Assembly: GCF_000383595.1 (NCBI RefSeq)
Contig: NZ_KB911581.1
Coordinates: 1,715,727 to 1,779,726, forward strand
Direction: 5' to 3'
DNA from: Streptomyces bottropensis ATCC 25435
GTDB lineage: Bacteria > Actinomycetota > Actinomycetes > Streptomycetales > Streptomycetaceae
Length of the DNA stretch: 64,000 nt
The stretch's first letter is position 1, and each line of letters begins with the position of its first letter. Made by a program: the position numbers and the translations under genes. Shown here piece after piece: positions 1-8,831 of the stretch. The notes beneath the pieces are model-generated. The model saw only the letters and a program-made list of their open reading frames with translations. It was not told the DNA's origin and did not search any database.

Positions 1-1170
<1,170 letters not shown>

Positions 1171-1240
1171 GTGCGCCTCCTTGTGGGGTGTCTTGAGCAC
1201 GAGGCTCTTGAGCATGAGCATGACGTGGCGCAGTGTGGCG

Positions 1241-1281
1241 AGAATAGAAAGGTCTGGACCATAGGTCAATGGGTCTGGACC
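1241..1281 (-). promoter_or_regulatory. Chitinase promoter with two DasR-like (dre) sites
   Basis: On the minus strand TTGACC (1269-1264) and TATTCT (1246-1241) are separated by 17 bp, a textbook vegetative promoter. Two copies of GGTCTGGACC lie at 1251-1260 (between -35 and -10) and 1272-1281 (just upstream of -35), 21 bp apart, so on the same helix face. They match the DasR consensus core TGGTCTAGACCA except at the centre. A repressor bound here would block RNA polymerase. Seen: repeats and boxes. Inferred: DasR as the binder. Confidence 0.8.
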
Positions 1282-1311
1282 AGTGCGCTCATGCGGGACA
1301 CCCCGGTGAGG

Positions 1312-1953
1312 TCAGACCCCCAATTCCTGCGCCAGCACCGCCGCCTGCACCCGGCTGCGCAGATCGAGCTTCCCCAGCAGACGGCTGACGTGCGTCTTCA
1401 CCGTCGCCTCGGCCATGTCCAGCCGCCCGGCGATCTCCGCGTTCGACAGCCCTTCACCCAGGCAGGACAGGACCTCCCGCTCGCGCCGGGTGAGCGAGTC
1501 CAGGACGGACGGATCGACGGCGGGCTCGCGTACGGGCCTGGCGGCGAACTCGGCGATCAGCCGCCGGGTGACGGCCGGGGCGATCAGACCCTCGCCGCGC
1601 CCCACCGCCCGTACCGCCTCGATGAGGTCCCTCGCCTCCGTGTTCTTCAGCAGGAAGCCGGCGGCACCGGCCCGCAGCGCCCCGAAGACGTACTCGTCGA
1701 GGTCGAACGTGGTGAGCACCAGCACATCGGCCAGACCCTCGGCGACGACCTGCCGGGTCGCGGACACCCCGTCGAGCCTCGGCATCTGCACGTCCATCAG
1801 CACCAGGTCGGGCCGCAGCTCCCGGGCGAGCGCCACCGCCCGCTCGCCGTCCGCCGCCTCACCGACCACCTCGATGTCCGGCGCGCTGCGCAGGATGAGG
1901 ACCAGTCCGGCCCGTACGGCGGACTGGTCCTCGGCGACGAGCACACGGATCAC
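1312..1953 (-). CDS. NarL/LuxR-family response regulator
   Basis: A 213-residue DNA-binding response regulator. The receiver domain (about 1-120) has the acidic pocket near VAEDQ, the phosphoacceptor Asp in LVLMDVQMP and the switch Thr in VLTTFD. The C-terminal LuxR-type helix-turn-helix (about 150-210) contains LTRREREVLSCLGEGLSN. It overlaps the upstream kinase gene by 4 bp (ATGA), so the pair is translationally coupled. The target is not evident; the small membrane proteins divergent from the kinase are candidates. Confidence 0.93.
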   Translation of the reverse strand: MIRVLVAEDQSAVRAGLVLILRSAPDIEVVGEAADGERAVALARELRPDLVLMDVQMPRLDGVSATRQVVAEGLADVLVLTTFDLDEYVFGALRAGAAGFLLKNTEARDLIEAVRAVGRGEGLIAPAVTRRLIAEFAARPVREPAVDPSVLDSLTRREREVLSCLGEGLSNAEIAGRLDMAEATVKTHVSRLLGKLDLRSRVQAAVLAQELGV

Positions 1954-3137
1954 GCGGGTTCTCCTTCGATGACGGGGAGGGCGGCACGGACGCTCCAGAC
2001 CTTGCCGTGGGCCATGCTCTCGGGGCCCGCCTCGAACGTGCCGCCCAGCAGGGCGACCCGCTCCCGCATGCCGACCAGACCGGCGCCGGAACCGGGCGCG
2101 CTCGGACCGTCGCGGTCGCCGTACGGGCTGGTCACGGCGATGTCGAGGGCGCCGTCCGCCTGGCGCAGCGCGACGGTGACCCGGCCGGGGCAGGCGTGCT
2201 TGAGGGCGTTGGTCAGCGATTCCTGGACGATGCGGTAGGCCGCCAGTCCGACCGGGGCGGGGAGGGTGCCGTCGTGGTCGGCGTCGAGGGTGACGTCGAG
2301 GCCGTTGGTGCGGGCGCCGTCGACGAGGGAGTCGAGCCCGTCGAGCGTGGGCGCGGCGGACGGCTCGGTGTCGTCGCCGGCGTCCCGCAGGATGCCGATC
2401 AGCCGGCGCATCTCGGCCAGGCCCTCGACGCTGTTCTCACGGATGACCCCGAGGGCCTTCTGGGAGGTGTCCGGGTCGTCGATGGAGAGCGCGGCCGTGG
2501 AGTGGATCGCGATCGCCGACAGGTGGTTGGCGACCAGATCGTGCAACTCCCGTGCCATGCGCGCCCGTTCGGACACCACCGCCTGGGTGCGGTCCATCTC
2601 GGCCAGCAGGGCCGTCTGTTCGGCGCGCAGCCGGGCGGCCTCGGCGGCGTCGCGGTGGTTGCGGACGATCCAGCCGGTGGCGGCGGGGGTGAAGCCGACC
2701 AGCCCGACCACCACACCGGTGAGCAGTGCCTCCGGTCGCCGCCACACGGCGATGGGGACGACCGTGGCGGCCACGGTCATCAGCCCGGCGATCCAGGGGA
2801 CCCGGCGGGCCGTGGCGGGTGAGCCGTACAGCACGGCCGAGTACACCAGATCGGTGAACATCAGCACGGTGAGCAGGCTGCCCCGGGTGATGGTGTCCAC
2901 GGTCAGCGCGGCCCATCCGACCAGCAGGGCCGTGCGCGGCATGGCGCGGCGCAGCGTCTCGCAGCCGGCGGTCACGACGAGCGGCAGCAGGATCCACCAC
3001 TGGCCGTGGAGCAGCACGATCCCCTCGTCGGAGGGGCGGGTGTACAGGCCCAGCCCCCACAGCAGCAGGCCTCCGAGCAGTCCGGCGAGGGCCGCGTACA
3101 GGTCGAAGCGGTGCGGGCGGGGCGGTCGTACGGCCAT
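1950..3137 (-). CDS. NarL-type sensor histidine kinase
   Basis: Membrane sensor kinase that should phosphorylate the downstream regulator. ATG at 3137 (MAVRPPRPHR) is chosen with a GGAG upstream; an in-frame start 21 codons earlier (3200) gives an unlikely N-terminus. About 5-6 hydrophobic segments fill the first 170 residues. A HisKA_3 dimerisation domain follows, with the phospho-His in ARELHDLVANH. The HATPase_c domain has the G box GSGAGLVGMRERV. There is no extracytoplasmic sensor domain, so it probably senses through the membrane. The stimulus is unknown. Confidence 0.9.
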   Translation of the reverse strand: MAVRPPRPHRFDLYAALAGLLGGLLLWGLGLYTRPSDEGIVLLHGQWWILLPLVVTAGCETLRRAMPRTALLVGWAALTVDTITRGSLLTVLMFTDLVYSAVLYGSPATARRVPWIAGLMTVAATVVPIAVWRRPEALLTGVVVGLVGFTPAATGWIVRNHRDAAEAARLRAEQTALLAEMDRTQAVVSERARMARELHDLVANHLSAIAIHSTAALSIDDPDTSQKALGVIRENSVEGLAEMRRLIGILRDAGDDTEPSAAPTLDGLDSLVDGARTNGLDVTLDADHDGTLPAPVGLAAYRIVQESLTNALKHACPGRVTVALRQADGALDIAVTSPYGDRDGPSAPGSGAGLVGMRERVALLGGTFEAGPESMAHGKVWSVRAALPVIEGEPA

Positions 3138-3289
3138 GGCTCCATCCAACACGTCACGGGTGCCCGGCGCCTGATCCCCGCGAAGGGTCCTGGACTGCAT
3201 CTTTCGATGTACCGCGACTTCGTCACCGCCGACGACGCGTCGGCGGTGGCCCGCCGGGAGCCTGGAAGGGTGACCGAGAGGAGCGAGTC

Positions 3290-3877
3290 GTGATCGTCGC
3301 GTTGATCATCGCCTGTGAGGTCGGCTTCTGGGTGCTGCTGGCGCTGGCCCTGGCCGTCCGCTACCTGCTGAAGAGGCGCCGGGCCAGTGTCGTGCTGCTG
3401 CTCTGCGAGCCGGTGCTGGAACTGGTGCTCTTCGTCGTGACCGCGATCGACCTGAAGAACGGGGCCGAACCGAGCTGGGAGCACGGCGTGGCGGCCCTCT
3501 ACATCGGCTTCACCCTGGGCTACGGCCACTACATGATCAGTCGGCTGGACGCCTGGGCGGCGCACCGGCTGGGCGGCGGGCCCAAGCCGCCGGCACCACC
3601 GAAGTACGGTCTGGCCCGCGCCCGGCACGAGGGGAGGCTGTGGACGCGGACGGTGGTGGCGGCCGGGGTGGCGCTGGCGCTGCTCCAACTGGCCGTCTGG
3701 TACGTCGGCGACGACGGGAACGTCGATTCGCTGAGGTCGTTCCAGTGGGTCGCGCTGCGGGCCGCGGGCATCCACGGCCTGGTCGCCCTGGCCTACACGA
3801 TCTGGCCGAAGAAGGACCCGGGCGCCGCTAAGGGCGAGGACCGGGTCACCGTCGAGAAGGAGAGGGCCGGGCGATGA
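3290..3877 (+). CDS. Conserved four-helix membrane protein of unknown function
   Basis: GTG start at 3290 behind a strong GAGAGGAG ribosome binding site; 195 residues. Hydrophobic segments lie at about 2-22, 35-52, 62-80 and 115-135, with a final segment near 155-175. A basic loop (RRAS, KYGLARARHEGR) alternates with them, and the tail is charged (KGEDRVTVEKERAGR). I do not recognise a family. It is divergent from the kinase gene and its last codons overlap the next gene by 4 bp, so the two small membrane proteins are made together. They may be targets or accessories of the adjacent two-component system; that is inference from position only. Confidence 0.75.
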   Translation: MIVALIIACEVGFWVLLALALAVRYLLKRRRASVVLLLCEPVLELVLFVVTAIDLKNGAEPSWEHGVAALYIGFTLGYGHYMISRLDAWAAHRLGGGPKPPAPPKYGLARARHEGRLWTRTVVAAGVALALLQLAVWYVGDDGNVDSLRSFQWVALRAAGIHGLVALAYTIWPKKDPGAAKGEDRVTVEKERAGR

Positions 3878-4080
3878 GCGGGGCGGCGGCCGGGGCGTCG
3901 AGGAACGTCTGGGAAGGGGCCGGCACCTTCGTGATCGGCCTGGTGCTGTGGCTGTTCACGGACGGGGTGGAGGTGCCGGTCGTCACCCTGACCAAGGTCG
4001 GCGTGGTGATGATGTGCGTGGGTGGCGTCCTCGTCGCGACGGGCCTCTACCAGCGGGCCCGCGGCACGACGGGCGGGTAG
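3874..4080 (+). CDS. Small two-helix membrane protein
   Basis: A 68-residue protein starting at the ATGA overlap with the preceding gene. Two transmembrane segments are visible (about 15-30, FVIGLVLWLFT; about 40-60, VGVVMMCVGGVLVATGLY) joined by a short loop. No recognised domain. The overlap suggests coupled translation and perhaps a complex with the 195-residue membrane protein. Confidence 0.7.
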   Translation: MSGAAAGASRNVWEGAGTFVIGLVLWLFTDGVEVPVVTLTKVGVVMMCVGGVLVATGLYQRARGTTGG

Positions 4081-4096
4081 CGCCCCGGCGCGGCGG

Positions 4097-4669
4097 CTAC
4101 CGCTCCCCGCCCGGCACCCACAGCACGTCCCCGACCTCCTTGTTCGCCGTTCTCGCCAGGATGAACAGGAGGTCGGAGAGGCGGTTGAGATAGGTCGCGG
4201 TGAGGGCGTTCATGTCCTCGCCGTGGGCCTCCAGGGCCGCCCACGTCGAGCGCTCGGCGCGCCGGACCACCGTGCAGGCCTGGTGCAGCAGGGCCGCTCC
4301 GGGGGTGCCGCCGGGCAGGATGAAGGAGCGGAGCTTCTCCAGCCGCTCGTTGAAGCGGTCGCAGTCCGCCTCCAGCTTGTCGACGTAGAACTGCTCGACG
4401 CGCAGCGGCGGGAACTCGGGGTTCTCGACGACGGGCGTGGAGAGGTCGGCGCCCACGTCGAACAGGTCGTTCTGGACGCGGGTGAGGACCTTGACGATCT
4501 CCTCGTCCAGCCCGCCCAGTGCGATCGCCGTCCCGATGGCCGCGTTGGCCTCGTTGGCGTCCGCGTACGCCGAGATCCGCGGATCGGTCTTGGGCACCCG
4601 GCTCATGTCGCCGAGGTTGGTGGTGCCCTTGTCGCCGGTCCTGGTGTAGATGCGCGTCAGATTGACCAT
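4097..4669 (-). CDS. PduO-type cob(I)alamin adenosyltransferase
   Basis: Transfers the adenosyl group of ATP to cob(I)alamin, giving the adenosylcobalamin used by isobutyryl- and methylmalonyl-CoA mutases. ATG at 4669 gives MVNLTRIYTRTGDKGTTNLG, the conserved ATP-binding start of the family. The downstream motif VRRAERSTWAA and the C-terminal YLNRLSDLLFILAR complete the signature. At 190 residues it is full length. An in-frame start 13 codons upstream is less likely. It links functionally to MeaB and icmA in this window. Confidence 0.95.
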   Translation of the reverse strand: MVNLTRIYTRTGDKGTTNLGDMSRVPKTDPRISAYADANEANAAIGTAIALGGLDEEIVKVLTRVQNDLFDVGADLSTPVVENPEFPPLRVEQFYVDKLEADCDRFNERLEKLRSFILPGGTPGAALLHQACTVVRRAERSTWAALEAHGEDMNALTATYLNRLSDLLFILARTANKEVGDVLWVPGGER

Positions 4670-4682
4670 GCGACCAGCGTAG

Positions 4683-5432
4683 TTACGCTCCGGCCGTCCG
4701 GAAGACACGTGTGCCCACCGTCACGGCGAGCCCCGCGAGACCGACGGCGACCAGGACGCCGTACAGCATGGCGGGGGTGGCGTAGGCGCCGACGTACGCG
4801 TCGCGCACGGCGTCCACCAGGTAGCGGAACGGGACCAGGTGGGAGAGGACGTCGAGCCAGCCGGGCGCCAGGGACATCGGCAGCATCAGGCCCGACAGCA
4901 GCATCGACGGCATGGTGAGGGCGTTCACCGTCGGGCCGAACTCGTGCTGGGAGCGGGCCTTCATGGCGAGCGCGTACGACAGTGAGGCGAGCGAGACCGT
5001 CAGCAGGGCCACGAAGGCGAAGCCGATCAGGACGCCCGCGAGCGGTGCGCGCAGGCCCATGAGCAGGGCCGCGAGGACGAGCAGGACCGCCTGGAACACG
5101 AAGACCGCCGCGTCGCGCAGCACCCGGCCCAGCAGCAGGGCGAGCCGGCTCACCGGGGTGACCCGCATCCGCTCGATCACCCCCGTCTGCTTTTCGAGGA
5201 TCACCATGAAGCCGGCGAACGAGGCCCCGAACAGGCTCAGTTGAAGCAACAGGCCGGGCACCAGCACCTGCCAGGAACTGCCCCGCGAGCCGAGCGGGAC
5301 GCCGGTGAGCAGAGGGCCGAAGAAGAGCAGATACAGCAGCGGCATCAGCACGCCGAACAGCATCGCGAAGCGGGAGCGCAGGCTCTGGCGGGCGTATCGC
5401 CCGAAGATCAGCGCGGTGTCGTGAAGAAGCAT
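4683..5432 (-). CDS. ABC-2 type export permease
   Basis: Membrane component of a drug- or lipid-type ABC exporter; 249 residues with six hydrophobic segments, starting MLLHDTALIFGRYARQSLRS. The family motif near residue 80 (EKQTGVIERMRVTPVSR) and the segment MLLSGLMLPMSLAPGWL before the last helix are typical of ABC-2 (DrrB-like) permeases. It lies 19 bp downstream of its ATPase gene and is presumably co-transcribed. The substrate is unknown. Confidence 0.92.
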   Translation of the reverse strand: MLLHDTALIFGRYARQSLRSRFAMLFGVLMPLLYLLFFGPLLTGVPLGSRGSSWQVLVPGLLLQLSLFGASFAGFMVILEKQTGVIERMRVTPVSRLALLLGRVLRDAAVFVFQAVLLVLAALLMGLRAPLAGVLIGFAFVALLTVSLASLSYALAMKARSQHEFGPTVNALTMPSMLLSGLMLPMSLAPGWLDVLSHLVPFRYLVDAVRDAYVGAYATPAMLYGVLVAVGLAGLAVTVGTRVFRTAGA

Positions 5433-5451
5433 CGAAGTCCTCGGACCGGTT

Positions 5452-6234
5452 CTAGACGGCTACGGCGGTGGTGTCGGCGGGGGAGGGCCCGCGCCCGGTG
5501 ATGGCCAGGAAGGCGTCCTGGAGCGTGGCGTCGGCCGAGCCGCCGTGCCGCAGTTTGAGCGCGCTCGGGGTGTCGTCCGCCACGACCCGCCCGTGGTCGA
5601 CGACGACGATCCGGTCGGCGAGGGCGTCCGCCTCGTCGAGGTAGTGCGTCGTCAGGAAGACGGTGGTGCCGTGCTCGTCGCGCAGCCGGCGGACCAGCTC
5701 CCAGAGCCCGGCGCGGCTGCCGGGGTCGAGTCCGGTCGTCGGCTCGTCCAGGAAGAGGACCCGGGGGCGGTGGGTGAGCGCCATCGCGATGTCGAGGCGC
5801 CGCCGCTGCCCGCCGGAGAGGGCGGCGCACGTGCGGTCGAGCAGTTCGGTCAGGTCCAGCTCGCGGGCCAACTCCTCGGCGCGCTCCACGGCCCGGCTTC
5901 TCGTCAGGCGGTAGAGCCGTCCCTGGGTGACCAGCTCCTCCCGCACGGTGATCTGCGGGTCCACCCCGCCCGACTGGGCCACGTATCCGCAGGCCCGGCG
6001 CACCCCTGCCGGGTCGGTCGCCAGGTCGTGGCCCGCGACCGTGGCCGCGCCGCCGGTCGGCGGGAGCAGGGTCGTGAGCATCCGCAGGAACGTCGTCTTT
6101 CCCGCGCCGTTCGGTCCGAGGAACCCGAGGATCTCGCCGGGCCGGACGGTGAGGTCGATACCGCGCACGGCCTCCAGGGGGCCGCGTTTCGTCCGGAAGG
6201 TGTGGGCCAGGCCGGCCGTACTGATGATGGGCAT
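5452..6234 (-). CDS. ABC exporter ATP-binding protein (DrrA-like)
   Basis: Cytoplasmic ATPase driving the adjacent ABC-2 permease; 260 residues. Walker A is GPNGAGKTT, the Q loop is in YVAQSGG, the signature is LSGGQRRRLD, Walker B is RVLFLDEPTTGLDP and the H switch is TTHYLDEAD. It is the first gene of a two-gene operon divergent from a TetR gene, the usual arrangement for a self-regulated efflux system. Confidence 0.95.
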   Translation of the reverse strand: MPIISTAGLAHTFRTKRGPLEAVRGIDLTVRPGEILGFLGPNGAGKTTFLRMLTTLLPPTGGAATVAGHDLATDPAGVRRACGYVAQSGGVDPQITVREELVTQGRLYRLTRSRAVERAEELARELDLTELLDRTCAALSGGQRRRLDIAMALTHRPRVLFLDEPTTGLDPGSRAGLWELVRRLRDEHGTTVFLTTHYLDEADALADRIVVVDHGRVVADDTPSALKLRHGGSADATLQDAFLAITGRGPSPADTTAVAV

Positions 6235-6254
6235 GACCTCAGAAAAACAGAGTC

Positions 6255-6290
6255 CCTCAAATTTTGCAATGGCTCCAAACTTTAAGAGAC
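6255..6290. promoter_or_regulatory. AT-rich divergent promoter/operator of the efflux and TetR genes
   Basis: The 101-bp gap between the divergent ATPase and TetR genes holds an A+T-rich patch. Within it CTCAAATTTTG (6256-6266) and CCAAACTTTAAGAG (6274-6287) form imperfect inverted half-sites. The position is right for TetR autoregulation and control of the exporter. Seen: composition and half-sites. Inferred: binding. Confidence 0.5.
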
Positions 6291-6335
6291 CGCAGGGAAA
6301 TCCCGTCGGCCGACGCGGCGACCTACGATGTGGCC

Positions 6336-6977
6336 ATGGCAGAGGGGCTCAGGGAGCGCAAGAAGCGCGAGACGCGGCAGCGGATCTCGGACATCGCCAC
6401 CGGGCTGTTCCTGGAGCACGGTTTCGTGACCGTCACCATCGCGGAGGTGGCCGAGGCGGCCGACGTCTCCGTGAACACGGTCTACAACTACTTCCCGGCC
6501 AAGGAGGACCTCTTCTTCGACCGCAGCGCGGGCATCGTCGAACGCCTCGCCCGCTGGGTGCGCGCCCGCGACCGGGGCGAGTCGGCCGTCGCCGCCGTCC
6601 TGCGCGAACTGCGTGCCGAGGTCGAGGCGGTCTCGCCGCGCGTCGGCCTGATGGAGGGCTACGACCGCTTCATGCGCGCCATCCACGAGGCGCCCGCCCT
6701 GCGGTCCCGGCTGTGGAGCATCCAGCAGGAGGTCCAGGGCAACCTGGAGGCGGCCCTGCGGGAGGAGACCGGCGCGGCCCCCGACGACTCGATGCCCACC
6801 CTGATCGCGGGTCAGATCAACTGGGTCCACCAGACGGTGATGGCCGTCATCGGACGTGAGATGCTCGCCGGGCGCAATCCGGGCGAAGTGTCCCGAGAGG
6901 TACTTCTTCTCCTGGACGGGATGGAGGGCCTGTTGAGCGAGAAGGTGCTCAACTACGCCGTACGCCCCTCCGAGTGA
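6336..6977 (+). CDS. TetR-family repressor of the divergent ABC exporter
   Basis: 213 residues from ATG 6336 (MAEGLRERKKRETRQRISDI). The N-terminal helix-turn-helix is plain: TIAEVAEAADVSVNTVYNYF followed by PAKEDLFF. The remaining 150 residues form a helical ligand-binding and dimerisation domain without a recognised specificity. An in-frame start at 6264 would extend into the operator region and is rejected. It probably represses both itself and the exporter at 4683-6234. Confidence 0.9.
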   Translation: MAEGLRERKKRETRQRISDIATGLFLEHGFVTVTIAEVAEAADVSVNTVYNYFPAKEDLFFDRSAGIVERLARWVRARDRGESAVAAVLRELRAEVEAVSPRVGLMEGYDRFMRAIHEAPALRSRLWSIQQEVQGNLEAALREETGAAPDDSMPTLIAGQINWVHQTVMAVIGREMLAGRNPGEVSREVLLLLDGMEGLLSEKVLNYAVRPSE

Positions 6978-7106
6978 GCGCTGCCGGTGTGACGTCCGCC
7001 CCTTGAGACGTGACTCGCGTTACTAAGCGGTCACACGACCCCTCACGAGCGCTAGTGTCCGCCGGAGAGGTAACCCATCGACAGCGCGTACCAGGGGAGT
7101 CGCACA

Positions 7107-7955
7107 GTGGCACGGAAGCTCGCCGTCATCGGAGCCGGGCTCATGGGGTCCGGCATCGCCCAGGTGTCCGCGCAGGCGGGCTGGGACGTCGTCCTGCGCG
7201 ACGTCACCGACGAGGCGCTGAACCGTGGCATCGGCGGCATCACGGCGTCGTACGACAAGTTCGTGAGCAAGGGCAAGTTGGCCGCCGAGGACGCCGAGGC
7301 GGCGCTGGGCCGGATCACCGCCACCACGGACCTCGACGCGGCGGCCGACGCGGACATCGTCGTCGAGGCGGTCTTCGAGAAGCTGGAGGTGAAGCACGAG
7401 ATCTTCCGGGCGCTCGACAAGGTCGTCCGCGAGGACGCCGTGCTCGCCTCGAACACCTCCGCGATCCCGATCACCAAGATCGCGGCGGCCACCGAGCGCC
7501 CCGAGCGCGTCGTCGGCGTCCACTTCTTCTCGCCGGTGCCGATGATGCAGCTGTGCGAACTGGTGCGCGGCTACAAGACGAGCGACGAGACGCTCGCCAC
7601 CGCGCGGGAGTTCGCCGAGTCGGTCGGCAAGACCTGCATCGTCGTCAACCGTGACGTCGCCGGCTTCGTGACGACCCGTCTCATCTCCGCCCTCGTCGTG
7701 GAGGCCGCGAAGCTGTACGAGTCGGGCGTCGCCACCGCCGAGGACATCGACCTCGCCTGCAAGCTGGGCTTCGGCCACGCGATGGGGCCGCTGGCCACCG
7801 CCGACCTGACGGGCGTCGACATCCTGCTGCACGCCACGAGCAACATCTACACCGAGTCGCAGGACGAGAAGTTCGCCCCTCCAGAGCTGATGCGCCGGAT
7901 GGTGGACGCCGGTGACATCGGACGCAAGAGCGGGCAGGGCTTCTACACCTACTGA
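7107..7955 (+). CDS. 3-hydroxybutyryl-CoA dehydrogenase
   Basis: NAD(P)-dependent oxidation/reduction of 3-hydroxybutyryl-CoA and acetoacetyl-CoA; 282 residues, the usual length of the single-domain enzyme. The Rossmann loop GAGLMGSGIAQV is at residues 8-19. The catalytic His lies in VVGVHFFSPVPMMQ, with conserved NTSAIPIT before it. The C-terminal domain has KLGFGHAMGPLATADLTG. It probably serves butyryl-CoA or polyhydroxybutyrate metabolism, or the ethylmalonyl-CoA route together with the thiolase at 24801-26003. The gene stands alone. Confidence 0.95.
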   Translation: MARKLAVIGAGLMGSGIAQVSAQAGWDVVLRDVTDEALNRGIGGITASYDKFVSKGKLAAEDAEAALGRITATTDLDAAADADIVVEAVFEKLEVKHEIFRALDKVVREDAVLASNTSAIPITKIAAATERPERVVGVHFFSPVPMMQLCELVRGYKTSDETLATAREFAESVGKTCIVVNRDVAGFVTTRLISALVVEAAKLYESGVATAEDIDLACKLGFGHAMGPLATADLTGVDILLHATSNIYTESQDEKFAPPELMRRMVDAGDIGRKSGQGFYTY

Positions 7956-8139
7956 CGCCGATCCACGCGTCACGGGCGGCACTTCCCACGCATGTGAACG
8001 CATGAGCCTCTCCGGCCTCACCCCTTGAGGTGAATTCGGTATCGGTTCGCTCACAGACGGCAACCTGGCGGTGTCAAACGCCGTCAGACGTTGCATCACC
8101 CACATCACGGAGTACGAGACGCACTCACGGGGAGCGCTT

Positions 8140-8463
8140 ATGTACATCAGGGGCGACCACGCCGAGCTGGTCGTCGGGGGCCGCCTCGACGTACGCAGCG
8201 CGGCGGACGCCCGTACGGTCCTGCACTCGGCCGTCGACGACGGAGCCGGCGACCTGGTGCTCGACCTGTCAGAGCTGGACTCCTGGGACGCCACCGGACT
8301 CGGGGTGATCATGGGAGCCCACCGGCGGGCGGGACGGTGCGGACGGCGGCTGGTGTTGCGCGAGGTGCCACCGCAGATGCAGCGGCTGCTCGTGGCCACC
8401 CGGCTGCACCGCATCCTGGCGATCGAGGGCGGCATCGGTCTGGAGTCGTTGCCCAGAGTCTGA
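8140..8463 (+). CDS. STAS-domain anti-sigma factor antagonist
   Basis: A 107-residue STAS protein of the SpoIIAA/RsbV type that would bind an anti-sigma kinase and release a sigma factor. ATG 8140 follows a GGGGAG ribosome site; an in-frame start 23 codons upstream is not supported. The phosphorylation motif, usually D-S-S-G, reads DSWDATGLGVI, so Thr replaces the phosphorylatable Ser. No partner kinase or sigma gene is nearby, so the partner must be elsewhere. Confidence 0.9.
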   Translation: MYIRGDHAELVVGGRLDVRSAADARTVLHSAVDDGAGDLVLDLSELDSWDATGLGVIMGAHRRAGRCGRRLVLREVPPQMQRLLVATRLHRILAIEGGIGLESLPRV

Positions 8464-8831
8464 ACGCGTGTGTGGATCTCTACGTATGCCTCGGTGTGTG
8501 CGGGACACCCGGTCGGCATGACCCACCGGTCGGTACGACCCTTCGGTCGGTATGGACCCTCCCGTCGTCATGGACCCCGAGGGCCGTGGAGACGCAGGGG
8601 GTCATGGGGACCATGAGGGCGAAACGCACCACACGCGCAATCCTCACGAGACCGTGATGTCTCGGACGGCGCGGGACCCCGGACTGTCGGAGATACTGTG
8701 CAAAGGTTTAGGGTTCGGCTGCCCGCTGCCAGCTACCCTCGCGCGGGTTCCGGACCAGAAGCGACAGCGCGGTGTGCGGCAAGGCCGGGAGGGGCTCCAG
8801 CACACGAGACGCTTTTGGGGGGCTTGAACCG
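8464..8831. other. 368-bp intergenic region
   Basis: No gene is visible. It holds the four-copy tandem repeat at 8509-8578, then a stretch with GCAAAGGTTTAG near 8699. It ends in a poly-G ribosome site before the ATPase start at 8832. The promoter of the ATPase gene must be here, but I cannot place -35 and -10 boxes with confidence. Confidence 0.5.
8509..8578. repeat. Four tandem imperfect 17-18-bp repeats
   Basis: Units at 8509-8525, 8526-8542, 8543-8560 and 8561-8578 share the pattern (C/T)CGGTCGGNATGACCC with small changes, such as CCGGTCGGTACGACCCT in the second copy. Spacing of 17-18 bp is not one helical turn. This may be a regulator-binding array upstream of the ATPase gene or a simple minisatellite. 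Confidence 0.7.

Noticed and set aside
7010..7034. GTGAC/GTCAC inverted arms before the hydroxybutyryl-CoA dehydrogenase gene
   Set aside because: Only 5-bp arms with a 15-base centre; expected by chance at this composition.
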